Origin: Candidatus Azobacteroides sp.
GTDB lineage: Bacteria; Bacteroidota; Bacteroidia; Bacteroidales; Azobacteroidaceae
Length of the DNA stretch: 64,000 nucleotides
Direction: 5' to 3'
NCBI GenBank assembly: GCA_009778655.1
Contig: WRFZ01000178.1
Span: forward strand, 1-64,000
Below the pieces are notes generated by a model, which did not search any database, had not been told where the DNA came from, and saw only the letters and a program-made list of their open reading frames with translations. Both the position numbers and the translations under genes were made by a program. This document shows, in pieces, positions 18,169 to 30,400 of this stretch; the stretch's first letter is position 1, and the number at the start of each line of letters is the position of its first letter.

Positions 18169-19266
18169 TCAGATTGCTTCATATTTAAGACCGAAAGTAT
18201 CCGCAACCGCTTTATACGCTATTTTTCCGTTCACGACGTTCAATCCGGCTTTTAAGTCGGGATGTTGAGCGCAAGCTTTTTCCCAACCGTTGTTTGCCAA
18301 AGCCAAAGCATAAGGAAGCGTGGCATTGGTAAGCGCCAAGGTGGAAGTCATCGGAACGGCTCCGGGAATATTGGCTACGCAATAATGAACCACGTCGTTC
18401 ACTTTATAAATCGGATCGGCATGGGTAGTCGCATGAGAAGATTCAAAACAGCCGCCCTGGTCAATGGCTACGTCCACCAAGACCGATCCGGGCTCGATTA
18501 ATTTCAACATATCGTTCGTAATCAAATAAGGCGTTTTGGCTCCGGGTATTAGTACGGCGCCAATCACCAAGTCCACGGAAGGCAACATCTTTTCGATGTT
18601 GTATCGGCTTGACATTACGGTATCAACATTCGCCGGCATAATTTCGCTCAAATAACGCAAGCGAGGCAAAGAAATATCCATAATGGTCACGTGAGCGCCC
18701 AAGCCGGCAGCCATGAAAGCGGCTTGCGTGCCGACAATACCGCCTCCCAGAATCAGAACACTTGCCGGTTTTACTCCCGGAACGCCTCCCAAAAGGATGC
18801 CTTTTCCGCCTTGCGGTTTTTCGAGGTATTTGGTACCTTCCTGTACCGACATTCTTCCGGCAACTTCCGACATCGGAATCAGCAAGGGAAGCGAATGATC
18901 TTTTTCTACGGTTTCGTAGGCAAGACAAACTGCATTCGTCTGAAGCATTGCATCGGTTAATTCCCGGTCGGCTGCAAGATGGAAATAAGTAAACACCAAT
19001 TGATTGGGACGAATCAAATTGTATTCGACGGGAATCGGTTCTTTTACTTTCATAATCATGTCTGCGGTAGCAAATACTTCTTTTGCTGTCGGCAGTATTT
19101 TCGCTCCGGCACGGATATAAGCTTCGTCGCCAAAACCGCTGTTTTTTCCGGCTTGCGTTTCAATATACACTGTATGCCCATGCTGCGTAAGCGTTTGAGC
19201 TCCTCCGGGCGTTAACGAAACCCGGTTTTCATTGTTTTTGATTTCTTTTGGAATACCTATTTTCAT
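18169..19266 (-). CDS. ald: Alanine dehydrogenase
   Basis: MKIGIPKEIKNNENRVSLTPGG; GGGIVGTQAAFMAAGLGAHVTIMD NAD-binding motif. Confidence 0.97.
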   Translation of the reverse strand: MKIGIPKEIKNNENRVSLTPGGAQTLTQHGHTVYIETQAGKNSGFGDEAYIRAGAKILPTAKEVFATADMIMKVKEPIPVEYNLIRPNQLVFTYFHLAADRELTDAMLQTNAVCLAYETVEKDHSLPLLIPMSEVAGRMSVQEGTKYLEKPQGGKGILLGGVPGVKPASVLILGGGIVGTQAAFMAAGLGAHVTIMDISLPRLRYLSEIMPANVDTVMSSRYNIEKMLPSVDLVIGAVLIPGAKTPYLITNDMLKLIEPGSVLVDVAIDQGGCFESSHATTHADPIYKVNDVVHYCVANIPGAVPMTSTLALTNATLPYALALANNGWEKACAQHPDLKAGLNVVNGKIAYKAVADTFGLKYEAI

Positions 19267-19389
19267 AATTTTATTTTTTAAATATGCACAAAGTTACAAT
19301 ATTTTACCGAATGAAAATAGAAAAATGATAGAAAAATGACGATTATTTTTGAAATGGCATTTTATAATGAGAATAATAGGTTTAAAACC

Positions 19390-22300
19390 TCATTTTGCCC
19401 TGTCTTTTTTATATTCGTTCGGCGTTACGCCAAATTCTTCCTTGAAATATTTGCGGAAATATTTCGGTTCGTTGAATCCTACTTGATAGGCAATTTCGTT
19501 GACAAACAATTGGCTTTTTTCGAGTAAGTCGGCAGCGCGTTTCAAGCGAATGAAGCGAATCAATTGCGAAGGAGTTTTGTCGGTCAAGGCAAGCGTTTTC
19601 TTGTAGAAATAAACGCGGCTCATACCCATTTCTTTACACAGATCTTCAACCAAAAAATCCGGATTACTTATGTTTTTTTCTACGATGGATACCGCTTTCC
19701 GGACAAATTTTTCGTCCATCGAAACGACTTCCACATCGCTTGTCGCTATTTTGATTTTCTTTTTGAATTTATTTTGGAACGCCTTTTGTTTCTCGATAAT
19801 TTTGGCGATCTTCAATTTCAACATATCTATGTTGAAAGGTTTGGAAATATAATCGTCGGCTCCGGCTTCGATGCCCGAATATTTGCTTTCTTCCGACGAT
19901 TTGACTGTGAGCAGGATAATCGGAATATGCGATATGCGTATGTCTTCTTTTACTTTGCGGCAAAATTCATATCCGTCCATTCGGGGCATCATCACGTCGC
20001 AAATGATTATATCCGGCAGAAGGTTGAGTACGGAACGGTAACCTTCTTCTCCGTCGTTCACTGTAATAACTTGGTAATCGTTAATAAATAAATCAGTTAT
20101 GAATTTACAAAAATCTTCGTTATCATCTATTGCCAGAAGCAACGGCAAATGAGAAGGATGCGTCTGTTTTAAATCCTCTTTTTTTTGTGGGGAAGACGTC
20201 TGATCTGCCGGATAAATGATTTCTTGATTTTTCAATTTCTTAACGACAGAGTTTTGTACGGGTATCAAGATTGTGAATACCGATCCTTTTCCCACAGCGC
20301 TTTCCAGCAAAACTTCACCTCTGTGCAGTTTTACGTATTCGCTGACTAAATGTAATCCGACGCCGATGCCGGCCCGGATATTTTTATCTGTCTGTTCGAT
20401 ACTGAAAAAACGGTCGAATATTTTATCATGATATTCCGCTTCGATTCCGATGCCGGTATCCGATACTTTCAAGCGCATTTGTTTCAACGGTTGCGTATCT
20501 TGCATTTGTTCGGAAATATCAACGCTTACGTCAATATGCCCTTCTTCGGTATATTTGAAAGCATTAGAAATCAGATTGGTAATTATCTTGTGCATTTTCT
20601 CTTTGTCGAACTCCATTTGTAATTCCTGTAAATCAGTGGTGAAAGTCAGTTTTATGGATTTTTCGGCGGCTAACGAAGAAAACGACAAACAGATGTCTTT
20701 CACAAATTCGATGATATCGCCTCGCGAGCGGTTCAATGTCATTTTATTCAAGTCAAATTTTCTGAAATCCAATATTTCACTTACCATGTCATACAAGCTG
20801 TGCGCATTTTTATACATAATATCTAAGGTAGATTTATGTTCTTGGTAAACAGGCGATTTCATCAGCATTTCCAGTGGATTGATAATCAATGCTATCGGCG
20901 TTTTAAATTCGTGGCTTATGTTGGTGAAGAATTTAAACTTGAGTTCGTCAACTTCATGTATCTTATTGATTTCCATCATTTTTTGCACTTGTTCGTATTT
21001 TTCTTCCTGTTGATTCAATTTAAATTTTAAGAACAACCATATCAATGAAATCAGCAGGATACAATAAATGATATACGCCCATAGCGACAACCAAAAGGGA
21101 GGATTTACCGTTATTTTAAGCGTTGCGGGAACGGCGCTCCAAATAGTATCGTTGTTGTTGCTTGCATAAACGACAAGGTTATACGTTCCGGGATTCAGAT
21201 TGGAATAAGAAGCCGCGCCTGTTCTATCGGTGATTTCCGTCCATTGTTTATCTAATCCTTCAAGCATGTATTTGTACCGGTTTTTTTCCGGGTGAATGAA
21301 GTTGAGCGCCGAAAACTGTACGACAAAATTTGTTTCTCCGTGTTTTAATATGATTTCATTCAAATCAACAATGGATTTATTGAGAACGACACGTCCGTTG
21401 TATTGACGATTCGGCTGTATAGTCTGACCGGCTATTAACAGGTCGGTAAACCGGACTTGAAGATTGAGTTTGTCAAAAGTAATTTCTTTCGGATTAAAAG
21501 CTACATATCCTCTTGTGGTTCCTACATAAATGATATTGTTATTATCTTTAAAGATAGCGTTGGTATTACACACCGAGCCGGGTAAACCGTCGGTTGTATC
21601 AAAACAGGTCAGAGAATATTCCGGTTTTTGCCTCGTATATTGACAACAGATGCGGACTAAACCGTTGCGGGTTCCGGCCCAAATATTTCCTTCGTTGTCT
21701 TCAATTAATGATACCGCTTCGTCTCCCGGCAAGCCGTTGCCGCTTGTGATGTATGAAAATTGTTTGGTAACGGGATTGTAAATATTGATTCCTTTATCGG
21801 TAGCTATCCACAGCCATCCTCTTGAATCGGTCAGCGGATAGGGAGTTATTGCCGTAGTGAGCGAATCCAAGAAACTTGTTTCCGAGAAATAGGGTAAAAT
21901 TGTTTTACTGTTTCGGTTGATGACATACACGCCTTTGTCGGAACCGAAATAAATGTTTTTATGAATATCCATGGTAGCGGACAGAATATAGTTCGACAGC
22001 AACGGACTGTTTTCCGTATTGTAGTGCGTAAATTGATTCCGCTCCGGATTCAGACAATCGAGTCCTCCACCCAACGTGGCAATCCACAATCGGTTATCTT
22101 CGTCTTCAATAATATCGTAAACGCTTTTATCGGCTAACGAATTGGCATTGTTTTCATCCCTCTGATAATGTGTAAACCGCTTTCCGTCGAAAGCGTTCAT
22201 CCCTCCGAGAAAAGTACCTACCCAAAGTATCCGTTCCCGATCTTCGAAAATAGCGGTAACAATGTCGGACGATAGGCTTTGCGGATTATTCGGGTCATTG

Positions 22301-23490
22301 CGAAACCGTTGTATATCCCCGTTTTTCGGATTATATTTTATTAAACCTTCCCCGTCGGTTCCTATCCACAGATTGCCGCTTTTGTCCATGCACAGCCGGT
22401 TGCAGTCGAAAATTTCGGCATTACGATTAAACAAGTAAAACAGTGGAGGTTTTTTAAATTTAAATAGATTGGGATGATAATATGAAATTCCGTTTTTGTA
22501 AGTTCCTATCCACACCGAACCGTTGTCTTCACACAACATACTGGTAATGGAATTTTGACTGACGGAATTTGGGTTATATACGTTATTTTCAATCGCTTCA
22601 ATTGTGTTTTGTTTTTTGTCGAAGATATTTATTCCGCCGTGGTCAATGCCGATCCAAATCCGGCCGGCGTTATCTTGTCCCATACACCTTACAAAGTTAT
22701 TTGAAAGCGCCGGTTTGGTGTCCGTGTTCATCAATGTCCACCGGTTTTGTTTCTTGTCGAGATAAGCTACGCCTTTATCGTCAATGCCCGGATATATCCA
22801 TATTTGTTTATCGGAATCAATAAATATTGACTTTTGAACAGTGGCATTTTCCTTGAAGAAAGTATTTCGGAAATCCACCGAGCCGGTTTCGGTATTGACG
22901 CGTTCCAATATTCCGTTTCGATGCAGTACCCAGAAAAAATTTTCCTGCGCTTTTATCTTGATAATATCAGACAGATCAAGGCCGTTATTGCTTTCCGATT
23001 GTTCATAACGGGAAATATTTCCGGATTGTGCTTCCCGTTTATAAACCCCTTGTTTACGAATGGCAATAAAAATATTTTTGTCCTTATCTATCTCGATTAC
23101 ATTGGGAGACGGCGGCAATCCCATTGCAATCAGAACGGAATCCACGTTATTTATAAACCGTTCATTTTTCCAATCATACAATAGGTAGGTATCGCTTTGT
23201 ATCCATAAATTACCGTTTATATCTTCTTGAATACCCGTAAACCTATCGTACAAAGGAGTTTGCGAGTCGTTCTTGTCGTGTTTGTAGATTTTGAAATTGG
23301 CGCCGTCGTAACGGTTTAATCCCATGTTGGTGCCTATCCAAAGAAATCCGCGACTGTCTTTGAAGATACATTCGATTTGATTGCTTGATAATCCGTCGGT
23401 ATTGTCCAATCGCGTAAATTCGTATGGTTGGGCGCAAATGGAAGCGGTTATGAAACAAAAAATGAAAAACAGAATGATTTGATTTCTCAT
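19390..23490 (-). CDS. Hybrid two-component system regulator (HTCS): beta-propeller sensor, Y_Y_Y, histidine kinase, receiver and AraC HTH domains
   Basis: Repeated GxLWIGT propeller motifs, HEFKTPIALI H-box, receiver IIICDVMMPRMDG, C-terminal AraC-type HTH. Confidence 0.97.
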   Translation of the reverse strand: MRNQIILFFIFCFITASICAQPYEFTRLDNTDGLSSNQIECIFKDSRGFLWIGTNMGLNRYDGANFKIYKHDKNDSQTPLYDRFTGIQEDINGNLWIQSDTYLLYDWKNERFINNVDSVLIAMGLPPSPNVIEIDKDKNIFIAIRKQGVYKREAQSGNISRYEQSESNNGLDLSDIIKIKAQENFFWVLHRNGILERVNTETGSVDFRNTFFKENATVQKSIFIDSDKQIWIYPGIDDKGVAYLDKKQNRWTLMNTDTKPALSNNFVRCMGQDNAGRIWIGIDHGGINIFDKKQNTIEAIENNVYNPNSVSQNSITSMLCEDNGSVWIGTYKNGISYYHPNLFKFKKPPLFYLFNRNAEIFDCNRLCMDKSGNLWIGTDGEGLIKYNPKNGDIQRFRNDPNNPQSLSSDIVTAIFEDRERILWVGTFLGGMNAFDGKRFTHYQRDENNANSLADKSVYDIIEDEDNRLWIATLGGGLDCLNPERNQFTHYNTENSPLLSNYILSATMDIHKNIYFGSDKGVYVINRNSKTILPYFSETSFLDSLTTAITPYPLTDSRGWLWIATDKGINIYNPVTKQFSYITSGNGLPGDEAVSLIEDNEGNIWAGTRNGLVRICCQYTRQKPEYSLTCFDTTDGLPGSVCNTNAIFKDNNNIIYVGTTRGYVAFNPKEITFDKLNLQVRFTDLLIAGQTIQPNRQYNGRVVLNKSIVDLNEIILKHGETNFVVQFSALNFIHPEKNRYKYMLEGLDKQWTEITDRTGAASYSNLNPGTYNLVVYASNNNDTIWSAVPATLKITVNPPFWLSLWAYIIYCILLISLIWLFLKFKLNQQEEKYEQVQKMMEINKIHEVDELKFKFFTNISHEFKTPIALIINPLEMLMKSPVYQEHKSTLDIMYKNAHSLYDMVSEILDFRKFDLNKMTLNRSRGDIIEFVKDICLSFSSLAAEKSIKLTFTTDLQELQMEFDKEKMHKIITNLISNAFKYTEEGHIDVSVDISEQMQDTQPLKQMRLKVSDTGIGIEAEYHDKIFDRFFSIEQTDKNIRAGIGVGLHLVSEYVKLHRGEVLLESAVGKGSVFTILIPVQNSVVKKLKNQEIIYPADQTSSPQKKEDLKQTHPSHLPLLLAIDDNEDFCKFITDLFINDYQVITVNDGEEGYRSVLNLLPDIIICDVMMPRMDGYEFCRKVKEDIRISHIPIILLTVKSSEESKYSGIEAGADDYISKPFNIDMLKLKIAKIIEKQKAFQNKFKKKIKIATSDVEVVSMDEKFVRKAVSIVEKNISNPDFLVEDLCKEMGMSRVYFYKKTLALTDKTPSQLIRFIRLKRAADLLEKSQLFVNEIAYQVGFNEPKYFRKYFKEEFGVTPNEYKKDRAK

Positions 23491-23712
23491 AATCAGCTGT
23501 GTTTAATCTACAAAGATAATCTTTTTTATTTTTACGTCAAAAACAGAATGTTTTCATACTTTCCCGTTGATTCGTTGTCCCGGTTTTCACGGACAAAACA
23601 GGCGCCTCGCTCTCCCCCCTCCGGTTTTATTGGCAGGAATGGATAGCGGAGCGCCTTTTTGCTTTATCATTGCCGTTTTCGTCCAATCGCCCGGCGTGAC
23701 GTCAATTATTCA

Positions 23713-25659
23713 TCATGGCGCTAATACATAATGAAATATAGTTACTTCATCGTTAGAATCGCCCGCAGCCGTAGATTGGGAGAATCGTCCCAACCAGAAA
23801 CCTTGCGTATCAATGTTCGACAGATTGTTGCCGCCATGCGAAACGAAATACCAGTCATTGATATTTCCCGTGGACGATTTGTCATTGACCGTACCCAGCC
23901 ACGAGGCGACTGTTCCCGCATAATCAACTAACGGAATACTGAAATTTAATATGCCGTTATCGGGATCTATAGTCACGTCTCCGGATGCCGTATAATTAAC
24001 GCCTTCTTTTATCTGGGTCAGCGTAACTTTCAACTTGTCGCCGTTTGCTTCAAATTTGAGACTTGCGCTTTCGGCTACCGCTCTTACATCGGCGTCCCAT
24101 ACCCAACCGTTGGAAGTGAAGTCGTTTCCAAACGTGGATGCGGTTGTCCACCCGCCGCTGAAATCGGGAGGGCCTCCTACCCAGTCCACGAACCAATTCA
24201 CGTCGGGTTTAAATGTTTTTCCTGCAAAAGCGTTTACCCATGCCTTTTTCGTATCGGTAGTCGAACCGCCGGAACTCAGAATAAAGTGATAAACCATGTA
24301 CTCGTCTTTTTCCGTAGAGCGTTGTCCCAACCACATATCTGTGATAGAACCCATTACGTCGGCTGCCGTTTTCACGATGCGAAGTTTGTTTTGAGCGGTA
24401 GTACTTAATCTCATTGTACTTATCCATCCGAAATCGCTTTGGCTGATAACTGCGTCTAAGGCTTGTCCGAAATCAATATCATTGTTCGCGTCAATTGTGT
24501 ATGCGCCTTCTATATCGTCATTGTCATAAGACGAGAAAACGAATTTGCCGCCCGAAGCCGATGTAGAGGTAAATGTAAACTTAGTAGCTGCAATCATGTC
24601 GGCGTCATAAGCTGCCCAACCTGTGGATAAATAATCGTCTTTACCGGTAAAACCATTCATCAAGTCTCCGGTTAAGGTCGCCCAATCGTAGGGCGATTCA
24701 AGCGAAAGCGTCCAAGTTTTAGTGGTCGTTGTCGTCAATATTTCATTGCCGTTTCCGCCGATGTCGGGAACCGGGTCGGGTTCATTTGTCGGCACGTAAT
24801 TGTCGGCGTATTCTTTTGAAACATAATTCCAAACCATCCACCATTCAGCTTGGCCCGAAACCAATTCGCGTAAAACGGCAACCCGCAATTGGTTTTCGGT
24901 AAGCGTAAGAATCTTCAAACCTTTGCCCCAATTGGTTGTTTGATAATCCCAGCTTTGCGGGTGCATAATATTTGCGTCGGTAAACGTAATGGTATGGTCA
25001 TCCGTATTCAGCATAAAAGTTCCCGATTCGTCTTCTTCTCCCGTAGAAAAAGTATTGTGTACATTTACGTAAGCTCCGCCGTTGAGAGAGAAAGTCATCG
25101 TACTTCCCCAAATTTGGTCGTCGCCGGTATATCCTTTGCCCGGATTCCAGTTTGTTGTGAAATTGTTGTATTCGACAACGGTTGCCGGGTCGGCATAATC
25201 CATTTCATCGGAGGCTAAACCGTATTCTCCGTTATCATATATCCATGTTTTCGAATTTCCTACGCCGCCTGTCAAATTGGTCCACATTTCATCATTGACA
25301 AAATCGGCATAAAAATTGTCTATCGAAAATGTTACCGGGTTGCCGTAAACGGCTCCGCCGCGCGTTTCCACGCCGAATTGTACGACATAAGTCCCGGCGA
25401 AAGGCATTTTCAAAGTAACTTTCTGTTCTTGGCTGCGTCCTTGCGGGTGATTCCACAACGGCGTATATTGATTGCCCAACAGGCTTGTCAAGTAAACAAT
25501 ATTCGGATTGGAGGCGTCGTGTTCTATTTTAAACGCGATACCTTCTACAAGGTCGCTCTGTTTTATATCTTTTATGCCAAGCGTGTAGTCTTCGGGCGAG
25601 CAAGCGGAGAAAAACAGCGCAATGCTTGCTATTATTGTATATATGCAATTGATTTTCAT
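23713..25659 (-). CDS. PUL-associated surface lipoprotein (PKD-like N-terminal domain; putative glycan-binding)
   Basis: Lipobox FFSACSP; located downstream of susC/susD. Confidence 0.65.
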   Translation of the reverse strand: MKINCIYTIIASIALFFSACSPEDYTLGIKDIKQSDLVEGIAFKIEHDASNPNIVYLTSLLGNQYTPLWNHPQGRSQEQKVTLKMPFAGTYVVQFGVETRGGAVYGNPVTFSIDNFYADFVNDEMWTNLTGGVGNSKTWIYDNGEYGLASDEMDYADPATVVEYNNFTTNWNPGKGYTGDDQIWGSTMTFSLNGGAYVNVHNTFSTGEEDESGTFMLNTDDHTITFTDANIMHPQSWDYQTTNWGKGLKILTLTENQLRVAVLRELVSGQAEWWMVWNYVSKEYADNYVPTNEPDPVPDIGGNGNEILTTTTTKTWTLSLESPYDWATLTGDLMNGFTGKDDYLSTGWAAYDADMIAATKFTFTSTSASGGKFVFSSYDNDDIEGAYTIDANNDIDFGQALDAVISQSDFGWISTMRLSTTAQNKLRIVKTAADVMGSITDMWLGQRSTEKDEYMVYHFILSSGGSTTDTKKAWVNAFAGKTFKPDVNWFVDWVGGPPDFSGGWTTASTFGNDFTSNGWVWDADVRAVAESASLKFEANGDKLKVTLTQIKEGVNYTASGDVTIDPDNGILNFSIPLVDYAGTVASWLGTVNDKSSTGNINDWYFVSHGGNNLSNIDTQGFWLGRFSQSTAAGDSNDEVTIFHYVLAP

Positions 25660-25689
25660 ATATTTATTGATTTTAATGATGATTAAATA

Positions 25690-27384
25690 TTACCAGCCTT
25701 GATTTTGTTTCAGCACATTGTTTGAAAGTATAATCTGGTTATACGGAATCTGCGACAAGCCTTTGGTTGCCTTGACTTTATCCGCGCTAATGATAATTTG
25801 GTCGGGATCGCCGCCGCTCAGCACGTTCACGCCGCTTTCGGCAATCTGAGTTGCGGCATAATCAACGCCTTGACGCAACAAGTCCCAGTAACGCTGTCCT
25901 TCAAAGGCAAATTCCAACATTCTTTCTTTCATAATATTATCTTTCGTAGCCGGAACTTCCCTGTAATTGGAGTTGAGCGTTCCGTTTATAGTATATGCAC
26001 GCTGACGTACCCGATTCAGATAGGTTTGCGCATTAGGACTGCCCAGTTCAGCCGCCATAAGCAGAACGTCGGCATATCGCATAACAATAAAATTCTGATA
26101 CTGAGAATATTGAAAATCACCGTCTCCCAGCCCTACCACGGCATTCACTTCGTTCCATTCGCCTGAAGTTTCGTTTTTGCGCCATTCGCTCATCGGGGTA
26201 TATTTTTTTACCATATAGCCCGTATATTCGCGTTGATCTTCGATACTTATTTTTTCAAAATCCGGTTTGGAAGTAATTCCTTCGCTTGCCAAATTTACTA
26301 TTGAAGCGGTCAAGCGACTATCGCCGTCGCTATATGCGCTTATCATTTTCGGATGGACCGTGCAAGCGCCCCATCCTTGACCGTAAGGTACGGAGATGAA
26401 ATTCCGAATTCCCATCATAACCAACCAACGGTTGCCGTCTAAATCACCGTTGTAATTTTGCGTATAATTGAACTTCTGCGCCAAAACGGTCTCTTTGTTC
26501 CCATCGCCGGCATAGGTGTTGGTTTGCACATAAGCCGAATCCTGCTTTGTCCAGGATGAAGAAGCGGCCGGCCATAAATTTTTGTATTCTTCCACCAGCC
26601 CGTATCCTTGATTTTCGGCTTTCGAGATGAAATCTTCCAATCCCTGCAACACTTCGCTTTTGGTTACGTTTGAAGGTTCTTTTCCGTAATATCCTGTATA
26701 ATAAAGATATACGCGAGCAAGTAACGCTTTGGCGGCATACGGAGTAATGTGTCCGTCGTTAGTTGCCGCCTGCGATTTAGGGAAGGCCGTTTCCGGAATA
26801 TTGGCGGCGGCATATTTCAAATCTTCAAATATGACGTTATACACGTCGTCGGGGTCGGCCTGCTCTCTGTTTTCGTTAACCGGCTCAGTGAAAAGCGGGA
26901 TATTGCCCCAGAGACGTACCATATCGAAATAGCAGAGGGCGCGCAAGGCGCGACATTCGCCGATATACGTTCCATGGATTTCGTCGCTTTTCCAATCTAT
27001 TTGTTCTTCATGCGCCAATAATTCATTACAACGATACACCGCGGCATAATAGTTTTTCCACTCCGTTTCGTAAAGATTCAAGTCGGACGAGGAATAACTG
27101 ATGTCGAAACGGTCTATTACGCGGTAGTTGTATGGGTCGGTCTGCCCTGTGCCGGAAAAACATTCGTCCGCCATCATTTCGGAAGCCAGATAAAAACTGA
27201 CAGACTGATTGGAGGTGGTACATTGCCAGCCGTCGTAGCAGCCGAGCAGCGCACGGTAGGCGTCGTTTTCGGTCTTGTAGAAATTTCCTGTCGTAGAGGT
27301 CGTCTTCGATTCCGTATCCAAAAAACTTTCGGAACAGGCGCTTAAACTCGCGCAAAGTATCAGTATAACAGATATATTTTTCAT
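25690..27384 (-). CDS. SusD/RagB family nutrient-binding outer membrane lipoprotein
   Basis: Lipobox LSACSE; SusD-like ALLARVYLYYTGYYG and C-terminal MKERMLEFAFEGQRYWDLLRQG. Confidence 0.96.
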   Translation of the reverse strand: MKNISVILILCASLSACSESFLDTESKTTSTTGNFYKTENDAYRALLGCYDGWQCTTSNQSVSFYLASEMMADECFSGTGQTDPYNYRVIDRFDISYSSSDLNLYETEWKNYYAAVYRCNELLAHEEQIDWKSDEIHGTYIGECRALRALCYFDMVRLWGNIPLFTEPVNENREQADPDDVYNVIFEDLKYAAANIPETAFPKSQAATNDGHITPYAAKALLARVYLYYTGYYGKEPSNVTKSEVLQGLEDFISKAENQGYGLVEEYKNLWPAASSSWTKQDSAYVQTNTYAGDGNKETVLAQKFNYTQNYNGDLDGNRWLVMMGIRNFISVPYGQGWGACTVHPKMISAYSDGDSRLTASIVNLASEGITSKPDFEKISIEDQREYTGYMVKKYTPMSEWRKNETSGEWNEVNAVVGLGDGDFQYSQYQNFIVMRYADVLLMAAELGSPNAQTYLNRVRQRAYTINGTLNSNYREVPATKDNIMKERMLEFAFEGQRYWDLLRQGVDYAATQIAESGVNVLSGGDPDQIIISADKVKATKGLSQIPYNQIILSNNVLKQNQGW

Positions 27385-27408
27385 ATTTATTTACGTTTTA
27401 AATGATTA

Positions 27409-30400
27409 TTAAAATGAAAGGTTTATTCCGAAAAGTACGGTACGCGGACGCGGATAGTAACCGACGTCTAATCCCGAAACCCAACTGTCCGTTTCCGTGC
27501 CATAGCCGATTTCCGGGTCCATTCCGTCATATTTCGTGAATGTGAAAGCGTTTTGCACTTGCGCATACAGGCGCGCTTTGCCGATTGCCTTGCAGCGGAG
27601 CAGTTTTGCAAAATCGTATCCCAGCGTAATGTTGCTGATGCGCAGAAGATCGCCGTCATGAATATATAAATCCGAGAATTGCCAGTTGATATTTGTTTCC
27701 GTTACACGCGGAATGCGATTGGAAGTGCCTTCGCCTGTCCATCGCGCGAGGAACGATTCGGAATAATTGGCGTATTTGTTGGAGTGGTTGCGGTAGCTCT
27801 GTACAATTTTATTACCAACCATTCCGTAGGCATTCAACGAGAAATCAATACCTTTATAGTCGAAGCCCAGATTGAAACCGCAGGTAAAATCCGGCATACC
27901 GTTTCCCAGATTTGTTTTATCAAGGTCGTTGATGAGGCCGTCGCCGTTTTGGTCAACGTAGATAACATCTCCGGGCTGCGGCGAGGCTTGCAGTATTCCG
28001 TGTTTGCCGTCGCTGTTCCACGAGGCGATTTGTTCTTTATTCTGAAATACTCCGGCAGTCTGATATCCCCAGAAGTAACCGATGGGAAACCCGTTCTGCG
28101 CGCGGTAAAACTCCGGCGTATTGTCGTACAACTGGTTGGTCAATCCGTGAATAATGCCGTCTTCGTTTGGAATATTTCCGACCCTGTTTCTGTTGTAAGC
28201 GCCGTTAATGCCAAGGTTGTACCGGAAATCGCCGATATTGTCGTTCCAATTCAGCGCCAATTCCACGCCTGTATTTTTCACATTCCCGCCGTTGATATAC
28301 GGACCGTCGGTTCCTGCCGTTGCCAAAATGGGAGCCTGTACCAGCCAATCTTTAGTCGTTTTGATGTAAAAATCGAAGTTCATATTGAGGCGGCCTTTAA
28401 GAAATCGCGCGTCCAAGCCCAGATTGGTTTGTTCGGACGTTTCCCATTTGATATTTTCGTTTGCCCAACGACTCGGATAGGCGCCCCAATAGCCCGCTTG
28501 CGCTTCCGCGCCATAAGTAGTTCCGAAGATGTAATGTGTATGGTCGGATTTGATAGGCGCCGTAAACTGGTAATTATCAATATTTGCATTACCTACTTGT
28601 CCCCAACTGGCGCGAATTTTCAGAAAATCCATGTAATCTTTCCAATTTTCCGCAAATTTCTCATTGGTAAGTACCCAGCCGACTGAAACGGAGGGAAAAT
28701 ATCCGAAACGATGTCCGCGTGCAAATTTGGATGAGCCGTCGGAACGAAGGGTTGCATTAGCCAAGTAGGTTTCTTTCCAATTCCATCCGATTCGTCCGAA
28801 ATAAGATACCGAGCGAACTTCGTCGTACGGGTGGCCGCTGGCCGAGAGACCATTGTCTATACCGGTAGCCGTACCATTGTCAATATAAGCGTGTTCCCAA
28901 TCGTCGAAACCCTCTTTGAGGGAGCCGGTTCCGCCACCTAAATAATCGCCGCTGTAACGGTACGATTCCATACCAAGCAGGGCGTTAAAAGTCTGTTCGC
29001 CGAGTTTCAAGTCGTATGAAGCCGTGTTTGTCCACGTCATTCCGAGGCTTGTGTTCATATTTTGTAAAACGATAGTGCGCGTCGTATTATATATATAATT
29101 GGAAAATTGATACAGCGGCGTGAAACTGCGGTATTTCGACGAACCGTAAACAGCGCCGAATACGGTTTTGAATTTCAGATTGGCTATCGGTTGCAGTTCG
29201 GCATAGACGTTGCCTGCAAAGGTGGCATTGTTGTTTTTATTGTTGGTGTTTGTCATCATATAGCCGTAGGGATTTCCGTCGTTATTGTACCAGTCTGAAT
29301 GGGAAGTGTCGTTGAATGGCGAATCATAAATGTTGTTATCGCTGTATATCGGCGATAAGGGAGACGTATTGAAAGCGTCGTGCAAAGTATTGTCGTACTG
29401 ATTGCCGACGCCGATTCCGGTGTTTTTCGCGTATATGAAAGTGATCTGTTCGCCCACTTTCAGAACGTTTTTAAAAACATTCTGTTCGGCATTGGTGCGG
29501 AAATTGTAACGCTCGTAATTGGAAATATTTTTTCCGCCGACAATCCCTTCTTGATTCATATAGCTTAACGACACCGCATAAACGGAAAAAGCAGAGCCGC
29601 CGGTAACTCCAAGCGTATAATTTTCCGTTTGCGCATTGTCTTTGAACATTGCGTCAATCCAGTCGGTGTCAATCAATTTTCCGCTTGCGTCATAGATGCT
29701 GCTATACGAATCCCAGTTAAATGCCGCACCGCCCGAATTGAGCGATTGTTCATCCATCAGCGTTTTATATTCTTCGGCATTCAGCATGTGAGCTTTGCGG
29801 ACTACGTTCTGAACGCCGTAGTAAGCGTCAAAAGTTACATTTGCCTTGCCCTCTTTACCCCGTTTGGTTGTAACCAAAACAACGCCGTTGGCAGCCGACG
29901 CTCCGTAGATAGCGGCTGAAGCGGCGTCTTTGAGAATGTCTATTGATTCGATATCGGCAGGATTTAATGTAGATATATCTCCGCCGACACCGTCAATCAG
30001 ATAAAGCGGTTGTGAATTGCCGACCGTTCCCAGACCGCGAATTGTTACTTTCATATTCGAGCCGGGCTGTCCCGAAGTGGAAATGATTGACACGCCGGGC
30101 GTTTGTCCTTGCATTGCTTGCAAAGGATTCAGCGTATTCAGTTTCACTAAATCGTCGCCTTTCACTTGAACGGTGGCGCCGGTGTTGAGTTTCTTTTTCT
30201 GCACGGCATATCCGATGGCGACCACTTCGTTCAAGACGTTCAATTCCTCTTCGAGCGTGATCTTAAATTCGCGAGTTTGTCCCACGTTCAATGCCTGCGT
30301 TTTATATCCGATGTAGAAAATTTCAACGGTTGCATTCTCTTTTACGTTTAAGGTAAATTGACCGTTGGCATCCGTAACCGTTCCGTTAGAAGTACCTTTT

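Noticed and set aside
27679-28686. 335-aa plus-strand ORF opposite susC
   Set aside because: Wholly antisense to a confidently identified SusC; sequence has no recognisable domain and looks like a codon-bias shadow ORF.
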